Positions 23,361-36,130 of a DNA stretch of 64,000 bases are shown here, piece after piece. Each line of letters opens with the position of its first letter. Positions within the stretch are counted from its first letter, which is position 1. This DNA comes from Siphonodentalium dalli (Eukaryota > Mollusca > Scaphopoda > Gadilida > Siphonodentaliidae). The notes beneath the pieces are model-generated. The model saw only the letters and a program-made list of their open reading frames with translations, did not search any database and was not told where the DNA came from. The stretch spans positions 116,892,723-116,956,722 of the forward strand of contig CP136063.1 in NCBI GenBank assembly GCA_032622095.1, in the 5' to 3' direction. A program made the position numbers and the translations under genes.

Positions 23361-24719
23361 TTTGGATTATCGTAGACAAATTGAATGTGGATACAAAGGT
23401 GGACATCCATGGTATCGTTTCGACAATCTTCAGTGTCTATATATCCTTTAATATAGCCATTATATTTGATACAAAATAGATACCCCTAAATCTCAAATTT
23501 TCAAAATGTCAAGATCAATTTGAAGGTCAAGAGGTCACCAAAATCCTTGAACCAGCTAACTGGTTGATGTGGACCACATACCAAACCAACCCTGAAAGTT
23601 TCATGCTTTAATCCAAATGTGAACGATTTTGTATTAAGCTACTCCACTACTGACGCAATCCAATGTCTGTACTACCAGTACCTTCGATCACGCAACCTGG
23701 ATACAAATTTGTAATTATGAACATGTAATTATGAACATAATTTAAACATATCCAGTATAAAATTGGCACAAAATGTAATCCAAGTTGATAGATTTCACTT
23801 ATCTCTATTGATGGCTTGGTTTATTTCTCTTCGAAGTATTTACCGGTAACTATATTTTCATGGAACAAAACAAGGACTGTTACTAAACTGTCAGCCACTG
23901 TGTAGGAACTGTTACATAGGAAGTTGTTCTAACACCGGCATTGTGACGGTTCTTGGCTGATTTCTTTCATACGGTTCCTTATGATTAAAAATAACCATTT
24001 TCAGGACAAAACCATGCATAATTTTAGATATCTTAAATACATTAAATACTCCTGTACGAACATATGCGACACAAGTTTGAATGAAACCTGAATTTTAGAT
24101 CACAATTAATTCGGTAATAGCGAGTTAACGTGTAATTATCAACATTTAATGACTGAAAATCAAGCCATGTTATTCCTTTGTTTTCGGTGGCATAACGATT
24201 GTGAAACGCATTCTGAAGACAAACACTGCGTATGAAGTATTACTTGTGTTATTCTTCTGTAAAATAGCTGAGAAAATATTCAGATATGGGTTGATAATTT
24301 GGAACATTAGCCTCATAACAAAACTTTTTTACAATTGTGTATGTTATTGGGGATATGGCGACGCTGTGGTCATTAGGCTATATTGTAGAATTCATGTATA
24401 CCCACTACATTCATTTCTTATATTTATATAGCTTTTTGACGATTTATTCCCATAAAAAAGCTGAGTGTATTATAATTATTTTCACAAAATCTGCCAATAG
24501 TTTTATTTTCAAACTCTTAACTACGATAACGTGATAGATATAAATAACTGGCTTCAGATGCAATTCGGCTGAACTTTGAAAAGAAAGTGATTAGGTCAGA
24601 TTAGGTCACCAATTTGTAACTTCCTGTTCGTGTTACACTCAAGAGATCTCTGCATTATTGAGATGTAAACCCAATTGGCAGTTGACCAATCACAGACAGG
24701 CTAGTAAATATATATGAGA
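23361..24719. other. Unassigned AT-rich sequence
   Basis: No exon, terminal repeat or tandem structure was recognised. Confidence 0.4.
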
Positions 24720-24946
24720 CTAGCAGGTGGACCCGACTTCGTCCGGGCTGTTTCCCCTCTGCTTTTCGGCGAAGTGACCTTGAATTGTCCATTTTGAAGG
24801 TCAAGGTCATGTGGGGTCACGATTTGACCCGTCCAAAACACTGCCCGGATAAAAGTACCCGACAAAAGTACCCGTTGAAATCCATCCGGTTTTACCCGAT
24901 TTGACCTTGAATTGATCATTTTGAAGGTCAAGGTCAGGTCGGGGTT
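24720..24946 (-). mobile_element. Helitron-like 3' end, truncated
   Basis: Read on the minus strand this is the last ~230 bp of the subfamily also at 2090 and 55485: GACCTTGA repeats, then GCCCGGACGAAGTCGGGTCC (hairpin), CACCTG and CTAG followed by T. The terminal CTAG occupies 24720-24723. The 5' portion is missing. Confidence 0.7.
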
Positions 24947-25133
24947 GATCATAAGTGGTGTAAAATCAACTTAATGCATATTTCGTTGTTTACTTGGTTA
25001 TTTACATGTATCCTTCCAATAATAGTCATTGTATTTCCCAAATAGAACCGATTAAATTGGGAGAGAACCGACTCGGGTTTTAATTGGGTTTTAACTGTCA
25101 AAAACTCGCGAAAATGTATAATTTGGATCATAA

Positions 25134-28100
25134 GGAACCGTAACAAATCAATCAAGAACCATCACAAACCATTTAGAGGAGCGGCCAAATCCAAAAAGGG
25201 CCTTAGTTTTCGAGATACCCCTACCCTCGGTAGAACAAGTTGAAATCAACTTTTTCTGGAAGGTAAACATATATAATTTATGAAAATGATTCTTGACCTT
25301 ACCGGAATTGGTGGCAGCTATGTATGGTAAGACTATTTGTGAAGGTACCCTACCGAAAAATTAGCCTGTTTTCAGCGGTTGACCAGCTATACACCATTGG
25401 TTAAAAGTTAATCACATCACCAAAAACAGAACGTTCTATTTGTTATTATGGGGTACATGGTGATACTAGATTGGAACGTTGTTATTTGATTCTGGTTTGT
25501 TTGAGATTTCACGACGTCATGGTGGAGAATGTAACGTTCTGCGTCAAAAAATCATGACGATTCAGATAAACTGTCGCCAGTCAACTCTATACAAAACTAG
25601 CACGCTGGATTGAGCTTATCTGGTCATATATTTTTCGAAAGACTGGAATATGTTCTACCGGGAGTTATTAAATTTATTTTCCTGATCCTAAAATATTGCA
25701 ATAATAGGCAAAAACTTAACCCTCCCCCAATGTCATAAAATGCTAAGTATAGCCATCGCCGGGGATTAGATACCAGAATGATAGAATAGCACGTAGTATT
25801 TCCTTTTATTTAGTGTAGAACACACATAACAAGTGTAAAATGCGAATTTCCAACCATATGCACTATTAGAAGAGTATCTAAATCCAAGATGGCGTCCAAT
25901 ATGGCATTCAGTTTTTATTTTAAGACTAAGTGAAGCGACATACGAAAAATCCAGAAAAGGAACGTCCCCAGTGGTAAAATGTATATTATTTTAATGACCA
26001 TATAGAATAGCATTTCATATGAAACATTAGTTTTACCAATAATTCATCTTATCAATTGGTAAAATAATAGTCAAAAATTTATTCCGCCAGTCAATGTCAT
26101 AAAATTCGAACTAAAGTTGTCGCCTGGGATTGGAACCACGAATGATCGCATAATGCGCAGTATTTTGTTTTATTTAATGTAGAATACACATGCAAATTGA
26201 CCAGAGAAAATTGACATCCATATTTGTTATTAGAAGAGTATCATAATCCAAGATGGCGTTCAATATGGCGGCCAATTTTAATTTTAAAACTTAGTGAACG
26301 GCATACGACAAATACAGAAAAGGAACGTCCCCAGTGGTATATTATATATCGTTTTACTGACTACATAGAATATTTCATATCAAACATTAGATTCAGCATT
26401 AATCCATATTATCACTTGATGAAATAATTAGACAAAACACTTAACCACCCCTACAGTCACAAACATCCACACAAATGGGCCGCTGGGGATTGTAGTACAG
26501 GCCAAAAAGAAATGAGCATACATTTTTGATTTCATTTGTGCTGAATACGATAAAGAAACAAAAGTTTGAAGTCACGCCCACTATTGCGCCATAATGGCGG
26601 CCAACATGGCAGTTAAGTTTAATGTCAACACTTTGTGAACAACTAATACGATATGCGGACAAAGAACATCTCATATGGTATTACTTATGCGATGTATTAG
26701 CTAGAATGTGTGTTTCCATTATTAAATGGCAATCAACATATATGCTATCTTCAATGAGCAACAGTTTTATCAATCATAAAAACTACATGGCTCTGATAGC
26801 CAACCATTCAATTAACGTTCAGTGACTAAAGGTCAAACATGACTCCAGTGACGACATGTTCATAGAAACATAGAGACAGATGGATATTAGAAATACATTT
26901 ATAATTCCCACATTTTCATTGAATATGAGTCATACAATGTGAACCTATGCATTTACAGCAATGGACACTTGAGCATGGCATGTCCAGTTTTTCTTGAGAA
27001 ACACAAAGGACCCTACTGGGTGAACAAGAACACAACACTATATGCCAGTGATTTTGAGTTGATTACATCACTCTGATTTACACTCATTTACTTGTATCCC
27101 CCTAAAACACTAGATCAATGACGAAGGTGTTATGAATCCCGATCAGCAACACTGATATGAGGTCCATGTTAAGTGAAAATAACTTTCGAATATCTGTGCC
27201 AGTTTGGGGGTAGGTGGTTTATGTGTGGACTGAGTATATTGATTCCGCGGTAAGATTGGCGCTGTCTTTCGCCACCCATAAGAATACAATGTATGTCGTG
27301 ATATGGCCTAGTCGCCATAGACCAAACCATAAACACAATTTGAATATCTATATATCAAGACTAATGACTAGTGTTTATTGTGAATTGCCGTATGCCTGTC
27401 ACTATTTCAATTGTGTTTATATTTGCTACTAGTCTACAGTTTTTCATTACTTACCATTTTATCCATTTCAAATGCCACCTGACTCAAAAGAACCGTGGAC
27501 AAAACAACTTTTTTTAGTGACATTCTGGTTTGCTAGTGAGTTGCGTGATTATGAATATAATCTAACGGCAATCATAAATGGAACACTAACGTGCATGTTC
27601 AGTGAGATTATCGCACTATCACCTATGTATCAATAAAATTATTAGCATGAGAGATATTACTACAAATGTAGTCCGGACCCACGTCCCTAAGAACTAATAC
27701 AGATATGATATCCACCAGAGATATAGAAGATTCAATTTCATTAGTCTAGCCAGGGAACTCAATATCTTCTGTTTGTAACATATACGAATCCGATTGACAT
27801 TCACAACAATTTAACTAACATATTAGTCGAGACTAAAATATCAATGAACGGAAAAACATGCACATCAAGCAACATATGGCGAGAACAACTTATATGCATA
27901 GGTATACGGTGTTATTCTCTTATTTCACGCTGAGCCGAAACTCGGACGATTATACAAACCAGCAACCTCTAGATCACTATAACGCATATTTATAACCTAT
28001 TTTTACGCTGATTGCATAATATGGACATTGTGTTATGCCATTAAAGAGCATTTTGTGTGTGTATGCGATGATGACTTCCGTGTTACGTTAATAGGCAGTT

Positions 28101-30467
28101 ACTATGATGTGTGAACTTTGATTGCTCGTGGACTCATATCCCACTTTCCCAAAACCAGAGATCGATTAGATATCTTATTTGTTGTATTTCAAAATGTATG
28201 CCATTTTTGTCTTTTGCGTTACTGCATATAACAACAGTTAGTGATTCTGTTATTTAATGTTTCATTTGGCCAAAACTATTGCAAGGCTCTCTGAAAATGT
28301 TGGTGGAAATTCAAAAGGACATGTTAAGGAGGACTGCTCATTCAAGACTATCACAATATATTAATAGTGATATGATAGTCATATGGTAGGTATTGAACAT
28401 TACAACATCACTTCGTATCGCATCGAGTGCATGATTATTTGTAACGGTTAATGACCATCCTCTATTATTACCAGTTGTCTACATATTGTGAGTGCTTACT
28501 TACTTAACGTCTCAAAATGACATAAAATTGTCAAACAATAGTCAAAATGCGCACTGGAGATCGATACACGATACACGATTCAGCAAATTAAATTTTTAAG
28601 TCATTCTCGGAATTTCGCTAAGTGTTTTTTATTTTGGTTGGTTTGTCTTTCTCCAAATATTTGATATAAAGTTCCTTATAATTGCTAAACAATACAACCT
28701 AAACATTCAACAAATGCAAACTTCCATCCAGTATTAATCCTTGCGTCATAGCTATAAAGGGTGTGACATTTGGAACGTGATGTAGGATACTACCAAACCA
28801 ATGGCAACATGATAGACATGGTTGACCCGCCCGTAGGGAGCTGGTCGACAGTTTATTAAGTTTATTTGAGACAGTCATGTTAAAGGTTTATCTGAAAAAA
28901 ATGTTGTCTTACCACCATCACTCAAACACTTCGACGTCTAATATAAACACACACTCGAAACAATATATCGCTTCAAACTGCCGATTGATACATTTTGACC
29001 GGCTTTCGTATTCATTGTTCGCAACGTGTTGACATTATAATTAGACGTCCTGTTGGATTTTGATTGTCTCCTAAGACCAGATGTGGATGCAAATTTGACA
29101 TTTTATGTTTCTTCGTTGTATTCAACGCAAAGTAATTGCTAACGATTTGCTTAATTCTTTGCATTCTGGACTATAGTCACAAGTGCCGCCATTATGTGGA
29201 CGTTTGTGACTGGGTGGTGGTTAAGTTTTTGTTTACTAATTCTCCAACTGATAAGATGGACTAATGGTGAAACTACTGTTCCATATGAAATATCGTCTAT
29301 GTAGTCACTTCAATGATATACAATGCCACAGGGGATGTCCCCTTTATAGTTCGTCTGTATATCCGTTCGCTAAGTGGTGCAATTAAAATTGGACGCCATA
29401 TTGGACGCCATCTTGTAGTTTCATTCTCTTCTAATAGTGAATATTGATGGAAATTCATACCTGTCACTTCTTATGTGTGTTCTACATTCAATAAAACAAA
29501 ATACTGCGCATCATGCTATCATTCGTGGTTCCAATCCCAGGCGATAACTTTATTTCAAATTTTATGACATTGGATGGAGGGATAAATTTTTAACTATTAT
29601 TTTACCAATTGAAAAGATGTATTAATGGTCAAATTAATGTTTGATATGAAATGTTATTCTATGTAGTCATTACAATAATATAGATTTTACCACTGGGGAT
29701 GTTCCTTTTCTGGATTTTTCGTATGTCACTTCACAAAGTCTTAAAATAAAAACTGACTGCCATATTGGACGCCATCTTGGATTTTGATACTCTTCTAATA
29801 GTGAATATTGTTGGAAATTTGCATTTTATACTTGTTATGTGTGTTCTACACTAATTAAAATCAAATACTACGCACTATTCTATCATTCTGGGATCCAACC
29901 CACGGCGATGGCTATACTCAGCATTTTATGACATTGGGGGAGGGTTAAGTTTTTGCCTATTATTGCAAGATTGGTAGGTACAGGATAATAAAGTTCATAC
30001 CTCCTGGTAGAAAATACTCCAGTCTTTCCAAACATATATGTGATAAGCTAGGTCGAGCGTGCTAGTTTTGTACAGAGTTAACGGAGTTATCTGAATCGTC
30101 ATGATTTTTTTATGCAGAACGTTACGTTCTCTACCATGACGTCGTGAAATCTCAAACAAACCAGAAAAAATAAGAACGTTCCAATCTAGTATCACCATGT
30201 ACCCAATAATAACAAATAGAATGTTCTGTTTGTGGTGATGTGCTTAACTTTTAACCAATTGTGTATAGCTGGTCAACCACTGAAAACAGGCTTACCATAC
30301 ATACAATGTACATGTACATGTAGCTGCCACAAATTCCAGCAAGGCCAAGAATCATTTTCATAAATGATATGAATTTATCTTCCAGAAAAAGGGGTATCCG
30401 ACCACTTTTGGCATTTGGCCGCTCCTCTAATTGATTGAACAACTTCCGATGTAACAGTTCCTTCACA
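25134..30467. mobile_element. Second long inverted-repeat element, ~5.3 kb
   Basis: Homologous arms of about 1.4 kb run 25134-26600 and about 29050-30467, symmetrical about 27.8 kb. Matching blocks include GGTTGACCAGCTATACAC, TTTCACGACGTCATGGT and GGAACGTCCCCAGTGGTA. Each arm contains tandem units of about 365 bp marked by CCAAGATGGCGTCCAATATGG (25888 and 26252 on the left; inverted near 29400 and 29765 on the right). The layout parallels the 12-18 kb element but the sequence differs. The exact termini and target duplication were not resolved. No transposase was seen in the ~2.4-kb centre (26.6-29.05 kb), where I recognise no gene. Confidence 0.65.
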
Positions 30468-30481
30468 GTGCTGTCAGCCAT
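30251..30481 (-). pseudogene. Short frame in the right arm of the long inverted-repeat element
   Basis: A 76-codon ATG frame at the outer edge of the right arm. It starts MADSTVKELLHRKLFNQLEE and continues into a hydrophobic stretch (ILGLAGICGSY, then MYIVCMVSLF) that could be a membrane segment. The corresponding left-arm sequence (25.15-25.33 kb) carries an insertion with several substitutions and is not open. I do not recognise the family. It might be the start of an element gene or a captured host exon; a region near 39.15 kb resembles the left-arm version. Confidence 0.3.
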
Positions 30482-30550
30482 GCAGATCAGTAACTATTGG
30501 TAGATTATTGTGCCTACACTAGTACCGGTAGTACAAATGTTCAATCTGTT

Positions 30551-30680
30551 TGAATTAGAATGGTGTGATTTTGGGACATTTGTCAGAGAGTTTTTCATTA
30601 TAAAAGATATGTTTTTTTGGCTCCTCGCATCACCAGTAAAACTGCATTTTCCATCATAAAAATGTCCCAAAATCACACCC
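30551..30680. repeat. Short inverted repeat, 19-bp arms
   Basis: GTGTGATTTTGGGACATTT near 30552 is matched by its exact complement near 30661, about 90 bp further on. It may be a small MITE beside the stalk exon. Confidence 0.5.
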
Positions 30681-30735
30681 TGTCACTATGTTTTTCCCTA
30701 AATTGGTACTAAAACCTGAGACATTACTGACCTAC

Positions 30736-30783
30736 CTCCCGCAGATGGTTCGCATACTGCACCATAGTTAGGGTCTGCTGAAG
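30736..30783 (-). CDS. Stalk exon of the putative Ig-domain receptor
   Basis: Minus strand: acceptor TTCATTCCAG before the exon and donor GTAGGT right after GCGGGAG. The 48 bases carry 15 complete codons, SADPNYGAVCEPSAG, with two leftover bases at the start and one at the end, so both boundaries are phase 1. That is the same phase as the Ig exon upstream (45489-45806) and the transmembrane exon downstream. The sequence is short, Pro/Ser/Gly-rich and has one Cys, as expected of an extracellular hinge. It is too short to be certain. Confidence 0.4.
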
Positions 30784-31207
30784 CTGGAATGAAGCATTTA
30801 CATGTAATCATTTTTTTATTTTAAATAAATCCAGATTGTTGTTGAATCCACAATTTGAAAGCACCTATCTCAAAGCCTCATATTAAGCCAAGTATACTTA
30901 TTTGCATGATTCTGTTGTACTTCTGGAATTATAATAGGTTGATAAATAGCTTAACCCTTTCATGATGGAAGATGCGCTGGTGCAGCATTAAAGATCCTGT
31001 TCCAACGCATTCTCTTATAAATGTGTGCAGAAGGTCTCCCACAGGTACCCTCGCATATATAAGAGAATGCCCTGGCTTACAAGGTCAAGGTAAATATTGT
31101 TAGACCAATGTATTCTAATAAATAGGCAAGGCTCCCAATAGGTGACTCCATAATAAGAGAATGCATTGGCACAGCGTTTTCACAAAATTACAGGAAGCTC
31201 CAGTCAT

Positions 31208-32232
31208 TAGTGATCGATGAGCCAATTATCGGAAACGACAACCGGAATTGGCCGATTATGGCCCATCGGATGACAATCGGCACATGGGTTCACATCGGCA
31301 TAACCGATTATCTAAATAATAATCAGGTGCTTGTTTTTCTTCAATAAACTGTGTTAAATATGATAATGTTTTGTTGAATAAATGACCAGTAAACATGGAG
31401 AAAGTGTTACCAAACACAAACTTGATATACAGCCAAGTCCTCTTCAGAATACCATTACCCCGGGTCTATGTTTTGTACAATATGTTACAGCAGGGATCAA
31501 CGGGGAAGCACATGACACTTTGGATTCAAGCGAGGAATATGAAATTGATAAATTTTTGGCAGGTAACTTTAGTTAGTCAACATGTAGACATTTTGATTTA
31601 AGTATGTCAGTCAGACTGTCAAAATGTATACATATGCAGCGGCAATACAACAAAGCTATCTATATACACAGTGACATTGTAACACAGGTAGAGAAAGTAC
31701 ATGTCATTTGACACTTAATTATGCAGTTGACTGAACTATTTGTTCTATTAAATTGAGCATAATATAACATGTGTATTAGTTGTCAGGAATAAAAACTGTA
31801 CCAGCATTATTAAAGTCAGATATTAAAAAGAAATTTATTTACTATCTGTTAATAATCTTTTACGTCAATATAATACATCGACAACCACCTAGACCATGTG
31901 TGTTTACTCTACATATTATAATGCATCTAAGAAATGTAACTCTAGATGGAAGAGTCAAGAGAAATATAACAATGGCTGCAGAGGGCTGACAGGCCCCTCA
32001 CTAAAGGACATGTACGTGCATGTATTCGTTCACAAGTCCACAAATACCTACCTTTATACGTACTTACCCAAACATATACTTATGTATACTGGTATATTAC
32101 TGCTGTTGGTGCTTCCAAATCTAAGTATTATAACACATATAACATATTCCGGTATAATTATTACAATAATCGGAATCGGCATTGGAATCGGCAATTGGCA
32201 CAAGGCTCTTTTTGATAATCGGCTCATCACTA
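31208..32232. mobile_element. hAT-like non-autonomous element with perfect 8-bp duplication
   Basis: CCAGTCAT stands immediately before (31200-31207) and after (32233-32240) the element. The ends read TAGTGATCGATGAGCCAATT and, inverted, TAGTGATGAGCCGATTATC, the same apart from a 3-base indel and one change. An 8-bp target duplication with TAG/CAG-type ends is diagnostic of the hAT superfamily. The subterminal regions are rich in ATCGG repeats. No BED zinc finger or hAT dimerisation domain was recognised, so it is non-autonomous. Confidence 0.85.
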
Positions 32233-32575
32233 CCAGTCATGGAAATGTTATATACTTATATATTAACTTAACAAATCTTAGAAAGATAATTGAAGTGAAA
32301 GAAATTATCACATAACAATAACCAACGCAGGTCCTGTTAAACAAAAAATAAATAATAATTACTAATAATTAGTTTTATATAGCGCTACTCGACCAAAGTG
32401 CTCCAATACGCTCTATACATATTATGTTTTTTTCTTAAAGGATTGATATCCTGATGAATATAACACTATCGGAAAGCCACCCCTATTGTGATCACAATGA
32501 TCCAAGTCCTATAACAATCGCGTAATAAATAAGGCCCCCACTGGCCGTCGGCTATCTCTGTCGCAAATCCTCATA

Positions 32576-32690
32576 TGACGTCAAATGAGTAGACTAATTT
32601 AAAACACGCATTCGGAGTCGGAGTTAATTGTGTCTACCTATATGACGTCAACATTGTGTATTCGCGGTGTATTGTCGTCGCCCGGTGAGT
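32576..32690 (+). promoter_or_regulatory. Two CRE palindromes upstream of a donor-like site
   Basis: TATGACGTCAA occurs twice (TGACGTCA at 32576-32583 and 32643-32650), perfect cAMP-response-element octamers 67 bp apart. About 35 bp further is CCCG followed by GTGAGT (32685-32690), a strong donor. Together this could be a promoter with a short first exon on the plus strand. There is no coding evidence. Confidence 0.25.
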
Positions 32691-35465
32691 TATCTTCACT
32701 TGTGATTTGTCATAAGTGCTGTTTGGAAAGTTATTGTTCTGACAAAAATATAGAAAGCTGATTTAGCGGGGTAGATATCACTGTCATGTCAAATATAAAG
32801 CTTATAAAACACGAGCAGACATGTGAACTCTATATCATCGGGTGCGTGTTCAGGATGTTGTATTAATTTTCCATATATATGCCCTGAGTGTCTCGTATAT
32901 TCACGATCATTTTTTGTTCATTCATTCATGATATGGCTCGAATAAAAAGCGATTAATAACTTTGCTATAACTTCGAAGGGCATATAAAGCATATATATCG
33001 AAAGTTTGTGTACATGTATTTATGTGTATTGGTGTAATTATTATATATTCACGATGACAACTATTCTAAGCCGAGACCCCTTTTCCTTTACCATGACCCA
33101 ATAAAGAGCATTCCGTGTTAAGCCTATTCCCGATATGATGCGTTTAAAGAGCATTTGTAAATGTGATTACTTATTAAACCGGAAATTATTCCTCCTTCAA
33201 AAAGTGTTATATATAATTGGATGTTCAAACGAACCACGGCCAATCACTGTGGAGGATATGCACCTCAAAATCTCATTCCGCCCGAGCAAAATTCCCATTC
33301 CGAGCAGTATAAGTTCCGATTCAGCGAACGTTTTGCTTGATTTTCAACGTCACGACCATGTTTACTAATTGGTGTATATCGAGGGAGCAACTCATGGGAT
33401 GACACATTCACTTGTTAGGATTTGTTTCTAAGGTATTCTACTCTTCATTTACTTATTCTTTAGTCCCATATATAGCACGCTGAACTAAATTACAAGGGTT
33501 GCTCACTCAAATCAACAAACACAGAAGAACAGTATGGTGTTCAAATGTGAATTTCGAAGGGAAAAAGATATTGTTTTATTGAACAAATTGCTTACGTGTA
33601 TCCGCAAACATCCCAATGTTACTTTAAAAATACAGTTGATCAAAATACGCAATTTTAGCATGACATGTTGCCTTAAAAATAACCCTACCATACATTCCGA
33701 TTCTGTTTCACGACACGCACATTTTCAGTGTTCCGATTCCTGACATGGATAAATGTTTACCGCAATCCAGTTAATTGCTTCATTTTGCTGGCTCCACGGC
33801 GGTTCTACATGACTGTAAATTGTCCAATAATGATTAACTAAGTACAACAAATTAATAACTTATACTACAACAGATCTACAACGTCACTGGTGTTGATTTT
33901 GATGAGATGTTTTTTTTTTTATTTTCCTATAATATCTTGAGGTACTTTATTAAAAAGACCAAACATACATGTACATGTATATGGGAAGTCAAATTGACAT
34001 TTATAAATAATTGAGGTTAAAGGTACTCAATCGATTCGATGGTCCCCATATCATCAGATTCCAACAACAACGTTTTTTAAATGCTGCTCAAGTTATCAGA
34101 ATCGATTAATTGTCCAAAAATAAACCAGTCAACTATAGTACAAAATTACCGAAATTTTGCTGGTTCGTCTACTATTTGACACAAAAACAAGCCTGGATAT
34201 AATTTTTTTTTGAGCGTCTGACAAAATGACAGGCACCAAAGATTCGGCGTCTGACATTTGAAAAGTGTGTCTGTCATTTACCTGGTATCAATAAATAGCA
34301 GCAATTAGTTGCCGACATTTTGCCATAGCAACTTTACAACAAATTTAAAACACGGAATCGCGGAAACGTGAAACGAAACGATGCTTAATTATATCACTTA
34401 CTCAAGTTACTGAAACTATTAATGTCGATCAAATCGGAAAATTAGGATTACTATACGTGATCTGGACTTTTGCATACATTATGTACTGTGCTAAGTCACT
34501 GAACTGCCCATTGCTAATTTCAAATTGGCCGGATCGGATCAGATTAATCGGAAGTTGTCCGATATATTAGCGCAAAATAGTCCGCAGAAAAAATCCTATG
34601 CCGTGCTTCCCCCAAGTAAACACGAGCACATGTTTAAAAACGCGGCGATTTAAAAACTACCCGGTATTAATTTTTTCGGAATTTCTTCCGCTAAATCGCC
34701 AACTAACACCCTTAACTTGTGGAATATATTACACTTGTGCTGATTTAACTTGTGACATCTCCGTGTATCTTACGTCAAACGAGAAAAACATGACGAAGTG
34801 TATTTCTTGGTTGGAGTTTCCCCCCAGTGGCAGTCATTTTTTCTGGGTTTTTCACGTTCTAAAAATAGAAAGTCGTAAATAGTGCGGACGTGAAGGCAGC
34901 GATAATTCGCAGTTTGCGATCAATCATCAATCGCGGACAATTTAGGTTAGAGGTTGCATTAAAATTACATTTATAGGTCCTGTATACGGAACGGATCATT
35001 AACATGTTTTCGGTAAAACGCGTTGTATTGGTGGGGGGATTTGATATTTAGTGCACAGTAGTGGTAATTGAATGTCTTTGCCGCGGATAATACATCTACT
35101 TGTTGTTTTCCCCTTAATTATATATTTTTTGTGAAGATAATGGGTGCCGGACAAACTGACGGACGATAATAAGGCGGCGCCGGTCATCGGTGTATTTGGC
35201 TCGGTCAATGACCGTGTCCGACCTCTTATATCCAGGCTTGCACAAAAAGCCACATTATTTTAGAGTTATCCATCTTGATCCGCAATTTGGTCCGAGACCT
35301 TTTACTGGGCCACTAAAAAAATATCAGTGGTAAAAAATATTAGAATTCAAAAATCGATATTTGATCACTCTGAACTTTGATGGATGGGTTCCTCGACTCG
35401 AATCAAATAATTTTGACCACCGAATCCTAGGAAATAGTAATTGTACGAGCGTTGATTCCGACTAT
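32691..35465. other. Unassigned sequence
   Basis: No gene, terminal repeat or tandem array was recognised. Frames at 33135-33368, 33534-33743, 34598-34882 and 34999-35253 show no domain and no splice support. Confidence 0.4.
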
Positions 35466-36055
35466 GCACCTCTAAGCGCAATAAGGAAATATCTAAATGA
35501 ATATTTTATTGCGTTTAAGCGCAAGAAGGCATATCTTATTGGTCTTATAAGCACAAAAAGGAATCTACAAAGTGCAATAAGGAATATTATTGTTGCGCTT
35601 AAGTGCAATAAGAGCTAATTGGGCTTAAGTGGAAATCAAAATCTTCCTTAATACGCTTAAGCACAATTAGCCACATTACATAAACACTAATTCAAATGGT
35701 GTAGTCCATAGTGCAATGGGTGGAGTTTATTTTTGACCTGGTGACTGTCCACATGTAGGCCTATTCGGATTCTACTATTTGCACAGAGGGGTGATTTCAT
35801 GATGGAGATATTAATTGTGCTTAATAAATGAGGAGCCAGAGATGTAATTGTGCTTAGTGAAATAAGAAATGTCTTATTTCACTTAAACGCAATAAGGAGT
35901 CCCCAATCGTGCTTATGCGCAATAAGGATAATTCTAATTGAGCTTAAGCACAATAAGAGAAGATATTATTGCTCTCATAAGATCAATAAGGAATCTCTAA
36001 TTTCATTTGAGAGCAATGAGGAATATCCTTATTACACTTACATGTAAGTGCAATT
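35466..36055. repeat. Degenerate repeat built from CTTAAGCGCAATAAGGAAT
   Basis: Variants of a roughly 20-35-base unit (GCTTAAGCGCAATAAGGAAT and its complement ATTCCTTATTGCGCTTAAGC) occur more than a dozen times in both orientations, with irregular spacing, interrupted at about 35660-35815. The alternation of orientation makes the tract strongly self-complementary. Confidence 0.6.
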
Positions 36056-36130
36056 CCGTCTACAGTTAATTCGAAAAAAACAATCGCCTGACAGCAATAA
36101 TTGTAAAATGAAATCACGAAACCGCATATA

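Noticed and set aside
34999-35253. An 84-codon minus frame as an exon
   Set aside because: No domain in any frame and no matching splice sites.
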